Positions 11,994 through 23,900 of a DNA stretch of 60,000 bases are shown here, piece by piece. Within the stretch, counting starts at the first letter, position 1. Each line of letters opens with the position of its first letter. The position numbers and the translations under genes were made by a program. The DNA is from Lingula anatina. Its lineage: Eukaryota > Brachiopoda > Lingulata > Lingulida > Lingulidae. The DNA lies in contig NW_019775423.1 of the NCBI RefSeq assembly GCF_001039355.2, positions 188,001 to 248,000 of the forward strand. The letters are read 5' to 3'. The notes under the pieces are model-generated. The model was given only the letters and a program-made list of their open reading frames with translations. It was not told where the DNA came from and made no database searches.

Positions 11994-14900
11994 CTGTAAA
12001 AACAAAATTTTAATAACATTATGAAAATTTAGACTCTTAGAGGAAGTTTGTTCTGATTCCTGTACAAGGTGGACTTTGAAAGTATTAGTAAGTAAGCTGA
12101 AAAATTTCAGCACTTTAACAGACACATGGTGAAAGTAAAAAGAAAATAAGGGGGCAACTCTGAAGCAATGAGGGACACACATCTGCCACTCCTATCTTGA
12201 TCAGCAACAGATCTGCCAGGCAGTTTCATGCCAAACTTACCTAGATTACATTAATAAGTTTCCTGTTATTTTGTATACATACCAATGAAAGTTATTTCTG
12301 CGCTTCAAATTGATCTAAATTGCTACACTGTACAAATTTGATAATACGAGTTGCAAGAACTACAGTTATATAAATGATTCTTATGAATTCATCTCTTACC
12401 CTGTCCTCTCTTATTTACACATGATTTCTGTTCTTGCTTTGTCTGAGCACAGTCATTAGGGTTGCCCATGACTAGAGTCATGGTACGGGTCCTCAAGTTG
12501 TGGTCATCACACTGAGCGTCCCAAGTCCAGGTGTACTTGCACTCTGTTAGAATGGAGTTAAAAGGTGAACATGTTCAGGGAAAGGATATCTTTGGTCTTG
12601 ATAAATATCAGATAATTTTTTATGGTAAAAAGTATTAAATCTAGGTGTTGTTTATTTATAATAGATAAGTGATTAATTTTTTTAAAGAATACAATAAAAG
12701 AGGTGTTAACACAAAAATAGGCCTCATATTCTAGATAGGATGAATGTATTAAGGAATGAATTTTGTGATTTGCTCATGAAAGAGGAAAAGACCAGAATAT
12801 GATGAACATATTGAAAAAATTTGAGACTACATACAGGAGAAGTGTATTATGCTGCGTTATGTCATAATAGCTTGGCTTTACTTACTACACTTCTTTGTTT
12901 TGGTTCTAGTTGCTGGGCATTCAGGGTTATTGTTGTTTCTTGGCTTGAGCTGGTCAGTCCTGGTGGTCATTCCATCCTCGCAGTCTGACCATTCTCCCTT
13001 CATGTACTTGCAACCTGAAAAAGAGAACACAAATTCAAACACTAAAGCAAGTGGAATTCATATTGTGAAAATATGCTGACCAGGATACAATATATTATTT
13101 ATAATAAATTTATAATAAAAATTTCCTAAACAAATTTCTCAATGAAGCTCAATTTTTGACACCACTTCCTTCATTAATGCCATAGTTATTCCATTAAATT
13201 TTCAACTTGATACAGATGTTATCATGAAGATTTCTAAACATTATAATGAATAGTTTGGGAGAAATTAAAACTTGGAGTTTATGATGTTTCTTTAAGGTGT
13301 AATCATTTGATAAAAGAAACAGAAAAAATTTCCATTATTCCAACATATTTAAGTATTGGAATAATGTATAGGTGTTACTTTTCATGACTTTTTGTTAGCT
13401 GTTACATATTAACCCTAGTCACCCATATAAACCAAATTGCTTGTTGTTGCTAAATATGTTTGACAGTTATTATATGGGTTACAGTGTTACTGTAATGCTA
13501 GAAAGCATATTTACATGAAATAAATATGGTGCTATAAATCTTGCTAAAATGTGTAAAGCATGTCATTACGTGTACTAAAAATGTACAACACTGCTAAATG
13601 AAAACTATGAAAAAATGCTAGCAGACAATATAACACATTAATCCTTTTCATCTAACACAGAAGAAAGTTTGTCACCTCTTTGTTGGTCTTCTTTACGTTG
13701 TTTCTTTTGCTCCTGCCTTAGTCTTTTTCTTTCCTTTTTTAGTTTCTTTTTTTCCTGCTTCTGCTTTTTTCTTTCTTGGCGCTGAAGTTTTCTCTCTTGC
13801 CTCTGGCTTTTTTTATTTTCTCTGCTACTTCTGCACTTGCTGCTGACTTCTTTTCTTTCTTCGCATTCTGCAGAGCTCCCTTCCTTTAGTACCAAAACCC
13901 GGGTACGTCTGTTGGTCATAGTATCACACTCACTCCATTCCTGACGGAGGTATTTGCAATTCTTCTTTTCTGTGAAAGCATCATTTAAAGCAGCAAAATA
14001 AAGAGCTACATGTATCTATGAAAAAATAAAAACTACTACATGTAGAACTTAAATCATGCAAAGATACCCCTGAGCTAAGTGCTGTTAAATGAGATGTACC
14101 TTTTCAAGCCCTCCAGATTGCATTGGCTTTAATTCTTTTTACTACTGACAGCATCAGCACTGAGAAAACCTTTACAGAATTCATAAATACTTCTGTCTCA
14201 GTTTCACTGTCCTGAATCAAGCCTCATAAAGGATTTTTGCCATATTCTAACATGAGTCTCAGATTTTGGAGGACAAATGCACAAATTAATAACTCTAGCC
14301 AAAAATTATATACCCCAATGTAGAAATACTTGCCACATGCTTTACATTTCATTACACAAACAATTTTGCCAGCTTCCATCTAGGTCTCTATCTGGCTGTA
14401 TACATAAGCCCCCTATGGGTTCTCTTTATACAGCAACAATGCATTCTCAACAATCTTCAGCTCATAAGGAACGTACAGAATGAGCAGATGAGCAGATAAT
14501 ATTAAATGATTTGTGTAATGAAATGTTGTGCTTTTGGCAAGTAATTTTATGTTGGGGTGGTTTATTTGTGGTTGTAGCTGTTAATTTGGGCATTTGTACT
14601 CACTGATCTGAGGCTCAAGTTAGAAAATGTCGAGTCCATTTATTAGGCCTGTGAATGACTGTAATGTCTACACTTAAAAAAATTTAAAAGGAGGCACATA
14701 GTACCAGTAGATATAGCAATGCCAATTTTGCAAATATTCAGATTTTTTTCCATAGCTCCCGTCCTTTTTTGAGTGCAGTCAGTTCACACAGGCAGCAAAC
14801 ACTAATCAGACCCCAAAACTTTTCCCAGAGCTCTGTTTTAGGACAGTAAGTTCAAGAGAAATGCCTCACCTCCCATAAACAGACATGGTACCTGGATTGT

Positions 14901-17900
14901 AACATAATCACCACATGAAAACTTTTTTGAGTGTGGTTCTAGTCATAACCTGCACTTACTTTTTTATTGCTTGTTGTTTTTGATTTGACAAGTAAATGGG
15001 GTGTTACATGGAACACAGAACAGGCAACAGAAATAAAACAGAGCTGTAGGACCTACTGACATACGAGACAAGCCATGGCACACCTAAAAGCCAACTACAT
15101 CATTACAGTACACTGAACAGTAAATCAAGCAAAATTAACAGAGATATACAAATATACAACTTGATGTGATGGATACAAAGGTAACTTGGCAGTTTGTTAT
15201 CTGTTTATTATGTCTACATGCATTTAAATATGTATTTTCTTACATATCTATAGGAAAATTAATTAATTAAAAGCTAATACATGTATATGCTATAAATAAA
15301 TATGTCTTGTACATTAACAGCTTTTTAAATCAATAAAATTTAATGTAAAAAAGGAAGAATGTCAAATTAGACTTGAGATTTCGAAAATGTTAATTAGATT
15401 TCTAGTGTCTTGTAGAAGTTCAAGAAATTGTTTCCAAATTAGTCACCTGTCAAATGACCATGCACCACACAAAATGACTGCATACAGGCATCTGGACTTC
15501 AGTGGTCAGAAATTTTGTTTTCACATTTTTTTCATAAAGCAAGTTAACTAACTGATAAGCAAAAAGCTAGTAGATGTGGATTTAGTGGAACCCATCTTTT
15601 TGACAGTTAAAAGGAGTCCTATTTTTCACATTTTTTAAAAATTTTTCTTAAATTTTGTATAAAAATGCATGTTAAATATTTTAATTAATAATCTAAAATG
15701 TTAAAATTTATTTGATGATATACTTTATAAAAAAAATTAAACAGTAAATAAACATTCATAATGATTGTTTCATTATGCTGGTTTACAAAACACAAACATC
15801 GATTTCCCAGTAAACAAATAGCAAGCATATATGGCCAGAGAGAAAAAATTATTTTATCAGTAAAATGAATCTGAAACTTCCTGCAGCTAACAAATTATTC
15901 CAGATGCTCTGCCAAAGCTTAAAGTGTGCTGAACCCTTAAATATGTGTAAATCATATGAGTTGGCCTTAAAACAGATTTTCATAGAAGTTAAATGTGTCT
16001 TAAGTTTGCCAGTATGAAAATATTATATACTTCACTGCCTACTGAATACCAAAAAAAATTGCCAGAATTATATGTTAAAAATAGGTTTCAGAAATATTTC
16101 AAATGATATCTTTTGAGGAAAGAAAAAGGACATTTTATTGGAAATTCTCTGGTTATTGCAATGACACAATGAAAATGTCTAATCAGGGGTTTGGTGAAAA
16201 GACAGTTTTGGGAAAAATGATGAAATGTATTATCTAGCACTTTGATGATATGTGAAATTTACTTTTATGCAGGTGAATTAGCTATATTTTTATCATCCCC
16301 TGCTCCTTTTTCATTCATCTTTCACATTAAACCATAATTTATTACAAATTCATAGTCATCTGGTTTGGCTAAAAAAAAAAGTGCAAAGCAATAAATCAGT
16401 CCCCCAGTCACTACACTAAGCAGATGCCTGACTAGCAAAGTATTTTGGTTTTACTTTCAAGGAGTCTGCTGGCACAGGTTCTCAGCCATTTATCATACTG
16501 TCATGACAAAGTCCTCCAGACATCACAGGCCAAAAATATAACATGGCTTGAATTAGTACTTTACAACAATGGCCTTTTTCACATTGTGCGTGCGTGCGTG
16601 CGTGTGTGCAGTATACTTGTCTGGAATGCCTTAAACTTATCTGTATTACAATATGTGTTTTTGGTCCTTTTCACAAGTTCATTTTCAAATGTTTCAACAA
16701 ATCAAAATTAATTTATTTAACTTGTTGAGGGGAGGGGGGCTCCATTTCAATGACTTTTTTTACATAACAGCTAGTTTAATGAGTTGTCAGTCTCTTAAAA
16801 CATTGTGACGCATATAAGTGTACCACACAATGTGAAAAGGGACAACATCTTTCAACATATTTATGTATTTTTTGTACTGCAAACAGAGTACTTAAATGTT
16901 GTAAGGGCAGTGAATGAATTCAGTTTTTTTTTCTATGAAAAATCAGAAGTGTTCAGCAAGTACATGTTGTAGCTAAGTTTATTTCATGGCAAGTTAAGTG
17001 TATAAGATTCTTAATTCAGAACATTATTTCCAAATACATAAATGTGACTAGGGCTAAATTAAGCATTTGGCTAAATTATTTTCATGTAAAAGCATTTGTT
17101 ACTCAATGACTACAAACTAAAGGTTATATTAATTATTGCTAAGTATTTATTTACACTTACCCATTTTGTTTTTCTTGCAAGGTTTAGTTTGGGTGATGGT
17201 GGCATTGCACCTGGTACTGTTTCCTTTCTTGAGCTGTTTAACCCTTGTCATCATGTTAGTGGCAGGATCACAATTGCCCCACTCCCCCTTGGTGTACTTG
17301 CACTCTGTAAAGAGAAGGATAATACTTCATTATTGGTCTGAGTATAAGAATGAAATTTTTTTTCCAGTCATCAGCTAATATTGGAGTTTTTTACCTCCAA
17401 TATTTCGATGTCTAGCAGAACATCTTCACCGGGCAAAGTTGCTGATCTGGAAAGTTTTTCCTCAGATGAATTACAGGCAGCTGTATAAAACATTCCCTGA
17501 TGAAGATGCTCTGCTCAATATTAGCTGTTGACTGAAAAAAATTACTTCATTCTTATGATATAACACAGCTGATTAAATTCTTCTCTGGTCTGAGCATGAG
17601 GTGCAACTAATCTGAATTTATTCAGAATTTTTTTATTCAGGTATTTTCCATTCTGTTTGAAGTGGAGTGTCAAAATGAGAAGAAAAAATTAATTTACCTC
17701 TTTATTCATGGACCATTACTGTTACCGGCAATGTCAACAAATTGTAAATATTCCACTTGTTTATCAAAATTTGATTGTATACCACTCAAAAATCATATCA
17801 AAATTTTCCAACCATGCAAAATACATTTTCAAGGTCAAAATTTGATATTCAGTCAGCTTGACCAAATTTTAAAAAAATATATATCTTCAAATTCGTGATA

Positions 17901-20900
17901 TTCTAATTACTTTATGACAAGAATGTATGAATCATTTTCTTCCATATCAGAAAAATTCCACAATGGGTACCTATAACAAAACACATGGTATTTTTTGCCT
18001 AAGAATAGTGTGAAAAAGTAAGTTACTGCTTTGAAGGGCTACAGAAAAGTGGTCATGACTATTAGTCCCCAATTAAATTCCCATTACAAATCTGCATGAA
18101 TGTATGTACTATAAAGCTTTAATCTTACAGTGCATTACTGGAAGCACCTAAATGTCAATAAATGATATGTTTTCAAATATCTTTGAGACACCTAATATGA
18201 ACTTTTGTTGTTCCTGAAGCTCAAACTTCTTTCTAGCAGATGGAGGATGGAAATCCTAGAAGGCAATCTTCTGCATGGGTTCCTTCCATCTGCATGACTG
18301 AATACTGCTCTTTCATAAACTGACTGATAAAATCCCACAAAAGTCAATCACAGTGGACCTTAATACTCAATACTTAATACCTTTTTACTCACAATTATTT
18401 GGCCTATCCCAAATGACAAAGAAAGAATATACATTTAAGACACAAACATGTGTTCATGTTTATCTGTTAACACATGCATGTGACATGTATATTATCAGTG
18501 GAGAGCATGTGTGTGTTGTTCTACAAACATAAACACTTCTTAACTTATATCATAAAGTATACATGTGTCAGCAATTTTACACCACCATCCTTAAACTGGA
18601 AACCTGCCCAAAATGAAGAAAATAAATACCACTCCCAGACATTAATCACTACTGAGTTGGGTGTCACGTCATCTCTTAAATTCATTTCAGAAATACTTTA
18701 ATCCAAGTTGCTGATCTGGAAAATTGTTCCTCAGATGAATTACAGGCAGCTGTATAAAATATTGATTTTACCATTNCTACACTGTACAAATTTGATAATA
18801 CGAGTTGCAAGAACTACAGTTATATAAATGATTCTTATGAATCTACACTGTACAAATTTGATAATACGAGTTGCAAGAACTACAGTTATATAAATGATTC
18901 TTATGAATTCATCTCTTACCCTGTCCTCTCTTATTTACACATGATTTCTGTTCTTGCTTTGTCTGAGCACAGTCATTAGGGTTGCCCATGACTAGAGTCA
19001 TGGTACGAGTCCTCAAGTTGTGGTCATCACACTGGGCATCCCAAGTCCAGGTGTACTTGCACTCTGTTAGAATGGAGTTAAAAGGTGAACATGTTCAGGG
19101 AAAGGATATCTTTGGTCTTGATAAATATCAGATAATTTTTTATGGTAAAAAGTATTAAATCTAGGTGTTGTTTATTTATAATAGATAAGTGATTAATTTT
19201 TTTAAAGAATACAATTTAAAAGGGGTGTTAACACAAAAATAGGCCTCAAATTCTAGATAGGATGAATGTATTAAGGAATGAATTTTGTGATTTGTTCATG
19301 AAAGAGGAAAAAACCAGAATATGATACACATTGAAAAATTTTGAGACTACATACAGGAGAAGTGTATTATGCTGCATTATGTCATAATGGCTTGGCTTTA
19401 CTTACTACACTTCTTTGTTTTGGTTCTAGTAGCTGGGCATTCAGGGTTATTGTTGTTTCTTGGCTTGAGCTGGTCAGTCCTGGTGGTCATTCCGTCCTCG
19501 CAGTCTGACCATTCTCCCTTCATGTACTTGCAACCTGAAAAAGAGAACACAAATTCAAACACTAAAGCAAGTGGAATTCATATTGTGAAGATATGCTGAC
19601 CAGGATGCAATATATTATTTATAATAAAAATTTCCTAAACAAATTTCTCAACGAAGCTCAATTTTTGACACCACTTCCTTCATTAATGCCATAGGTATTC
19701 CATTAAAATTTCAACTTGATACAGATGTTATCAAGAAGATTTCTAAACATTATAATGAACAGTTTGGGAGAAATAAAAACTTGGAGTTTATGATGTTTCT
19801 TTAAGGTGTAATCATTTGATAAAAGAAACAGAAAAAAATTCCATTATTCCAACATATTTAAGTATTGGAATAATGTATAGGTGTTACTTTTCATGACTTT
19901 TTGTTAGCTGTTACATATTAACCCTAGTCACCCATATAAACCAAATTGCTTGTTGTTGCTAAATATGTTTGACAGTTATTATATGGGTTACAGTGTTACT
20001 GTAATGCTAGTACAATGAAAGCATATTTACATGAAATAAATATGGTGCTATAAATCTTGCTAAAATGTGTAAAGCATGTCATTACGTGTACTAAAAATGT
20101 ACAACACTGCTAAATGAAAACTATGAAAAAATGCTAGCAGACAATATAACACATTAATCCTTTTCATCTAACACAGAAGAAAGTTTGTCACCTCTTTGTT
20201 GGTCTTCTTTACGTTGTTTCTTTTGTTCCTGCCTTAGTCTTTTTCTTTCCTTTTTTTGTTTCTTTCTTTCCTGCTTCTGCTTTTTTCTTTCTTGGCGCTG
20301 AAGTTTTCTCTCTTGCCTCTGGCTTTTTTTATTTTCTCTGCTACTTCTGCACTTGCTGCTGACTTCTTTTCTTTCTTCACATTCTGCAGAGCTCCCTTCC
20401 TTTAGTACCAAAACCCGGGTACGTCTGTTGGTCATAGTGTCACACTCACTCCATTCCTGACGGAGGTATTTGCAATTCTTCTTTTCTGTGAAAGCATCAT
20501 TTAAAGCAGCAAAATAAAGAGCTACATGTATCTATGAAAAAATAAAAACTACTACATGTAGAACTTAAATCATGCAAAGATACCCCTGAGCTAAATGCTG
20601 TTAATTGAGATGGAACTTTTCAAGTTCTCCAGATTGCATTGGCTTTAATTCTTTTTACTACTGGCAGCATCAGCACTGAGAAAACCTTTACAGAATTTAT
20701 AAATACTTGTGTCTCAGTTTCACTGTCCTGAATCAAGCCTCACAAAAGATATTTGCCATTTTCTAACATAAGTCTCAGATTTGGGAGCAGAAATACACAA
20801 ATTAACAACTCCAGCCAAAAATTAACTACCCTAGTGTAAAAATACTTGCCACAAGATTAGCATTTCACAATTTTGCTAGCTTCCATCTAGGTCTCTGGCT

Positions 20901-23900
20901 GTATACTTAGGCCCCCTATGGGTTCTCTTTATACAACAACAATGCATTCTCGACAATCTTCAGCTCATAAGGAACACACAGAATGGGCAGATGAGCAGAT
21001 AATATTAAATGATTTGTGTAATGAAATGTTGTGCTTTTGGCAAGTAATTTTATGTTGGGGTGGTTTTGTGGTTGTAGCCATTAATTTGGGCATTTGTACT
21101 CACTGATCTGAGGCTCAAGTTAGAAAATGTCGAGTCCATTTATTAGGCCTGTGTATGACTGTAATGTCTACACTTAAAAAAATTTTAAAGGAGGCACATA
21201 GTACCAGTAGATATAGCAATGCCAAATTTGCAAACAAAAATCTTAAGCAAATATTCTGATTTTTTTTCCATACCCCCATCCTTTTTTGAGTGCAGTCAGT
21301 TCACACAGGCAGCAAACACTAATCAGACCCCAAAACTTTTCCCAGAGCTCTGTTTTAGGACAGTAAGTTCAAGAGAAGTGCCTCACCTCCCATAAACAGA
21401 CATGGTACCTGGATTGTAACATAATCACCACATGAAAACTTTTTTGAGTGTGGTTCTAGTCATAACCTGCACTTACTTTTTTATTGCTTGTTGTTTTTGA
21501 TTTGACAAGTAAATGGGGTGTTACATGGAACACAGAACAGGCAACAGAAATAAAACAGAGCTCTAGGACCTACTGACATACGAGACAAGCCATGGCACAC
21601 CTAAAAGCCAACTACATCATTACAGTACACTGAACAGTAAATCAAGCAAATATACAGAGATGTACAAATATAAAACTTGATGTGATGGATACAATGGTAA
21701 CCTGGCAGTTTGTTATCTGTTTATTATGTCTACATGCATTTAAATATGTATTTTCTTACATATCTATAGGAAAATTAATTAATTAAAAGCTAATACATGT
21801 ATATGCTATAAATAAATATATCTTGTACATTAACAGCTTTTTAAATCAATGGAATTTAATGTAAAAAAGGAAGACTGTCAAATTAGACTTGAGATTTAGA
21901 AAATGTTAATTAGATTTCTAGTGTCTTGTAGAAGAAGATGCCCACTATTTAAAGTTCAAGAAATTGTTTCCAAATTAGTCACCTGTCAAATGACCATGCA
22001 CCACACATAATGACTACATACAGGCATCTGGACTTCAGTGGTCAGAAATTTCGTTTTCACATTTTTTTCATAAAGCAAGTTAACTAACTGATAAGCAAAA
22101 AGCTAATAGATGTAGGTTTAGTGGAACCCATCTTTTTGACAGTTAAAAGGAGTCTTATTTTTCACATTTTTTTTCAATTTTTCTTAAATTTTGTATAAAA
22201 ATGCATGTTAAATAAATTAATCTAAAATGTTAAATTTTATTTGATAATATACTTTATAAAAAAAATTAAACAGTAAATAAACATTCATAATGATTGTTTC
22301 ATTATGCTGGCTTACAAAACACAAACAACGATTTCATAGTAAATAAATAGCAAGCATAAATGGCCAGAGAGAAAAAATTATTTTATCAGTAAAATGAATC
22401 TGAAACTTCCTGCAGCTTACAAATTATTCCAGATGCTATGCCAAAGCTTAAAATGTGCTGAACCCTTAAATATGTGTAAATCATATGAGTTGGCCTTAAA
22501 ACAGATTTTCATAGAAGTTAAATGTGTCTTAAGTTTGCCAGTATGAAATATTGTATACTTTACTGCCTACTGAATACCAAAACAACTGCCAGAATTATAT
22601 GCTAAAAATAGGTTTCAGAAGTATTTCAAATGATATCTGTTGAGGAAAGAAAAAGGTCATTTTATTGGGAATTCTCTGGTTATTGCAATGACACAATGAA
22701 AATGTATGATCAGGGGTTTGGTGAAAAGACAGTTTTGGGAAAAATGATGATATGTATTATCTAGCACGTAGATGATATCTGAAATTTACTTTTATACAGG
22801 TGAATTTGCTATATTTTTATCATCCCCTGCTCCTTTTTAATTCATCTTTCAAATTAAACCATAATTTATTACAAATTCATAGTCATCTGGTTTAGCTAAA
22901 AAAAAAAGTGCAAAGCAATAAATCAGTCCCCCAGTCACCACACTAAGCAGATGCCTGACTAGCAAAGTATTTTGGTTTTACTTTCAAGGAGTCTGCTGGC
23001 ACAGGTTCTCAGCCATTTATCATTCTGTCATGACAAAGTCCTCCAGACATCACAGGCCAAAAATATAACATGGCTTGAATTAGTACTTTACAACAATGGC
23101 CTTTTTCACATCGTGCGTGCGTGCGTGCGTGCGTGTGTGCAGTATACTTGTCTGGAATGCCTTTAACTTATCTGTATTACAATATGTGTTTTTGGTCCTT
23201 TTCACAAGTTCATTTTCAAATGTTTCAACAAATCAAAATTAATTTATTTAACTTGTTGAGGGGAGGGGGGCTCCATTTCAATGACTTTTTGTACATAACA
23301 GCTAGTTTAATGAGTTGTCAGTCTCTTAAAACATTGTGACGCATATAAGTGTACCACACAATGTGAAAAGGGACAACATATTTCAACATATTTATGTACT
23401 TTTTGTACTGCAAACAGAGTACTTAAATGTTGTAAGGGCAGTGAATGAATTCAGTTTTTTTCTATGAAAAATCAGAAGTGTTCAGAAAGTACGTGTTGTA
23501 GCTAAGTTTATTTCATGGCAAGTTAAGGCTGCGTTCACATGAAATATCTATTTTCTAAAAATCTATTTGCGGTACGTATCTTGTGATCACTGTCTGTGCC
23601 CTGAATACCCCACGGTGTAATTACGGGCAGCGCGAGTCAGTTACTTCCAAAACTGTAATTAATTCTTGGCGCTGCCAGTAATTACACCGTGGGGTATTCA
23701 GGGCACAGACCATGATCACAAGATACCGCAAATAGATTTTTAGATTTATAGAAAATAGATTTTCATGTGAACGCAGCCTAAGTGTATAAGATTCTTAATT
23801 CAGAACATTATTTCCAAATACATAAATGTGACTAGGGCTAAATTAAGCATTTGGCTAAATAATTTTCATGTAAAAGCATTTGTTACTCAACGACTACAAA

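Larger units (their letters stand above)
12323..18775. repeat. duplicated block A (6.45 kb)
   Basis: Near-identical to 18843-25832 over its whole length, including introns. It carries four C-domain exons and ends two or three bases before a single N. Exonic differences from block B are 13 in 711 nt, 3 of them amino-acid changes. It lacks both MITEs present in block B. Confidence 0.95.

Noticed and set aside
13313-13375. Hairpin CATTATTCCAA / TTGGAATAATG
   Set aside because: An 11-bp stem in AT-rich intron DNA without conserved context beyond the block duplication; too weak to call a regulatory element.
16445-16711. Open frame repeated in both blocks (16445-16711 and 22972-23339)
   Set aside because: It recurs only because the block is duplicated; the (GCGT)n tract shifts the frame between copies, which argues against coding.
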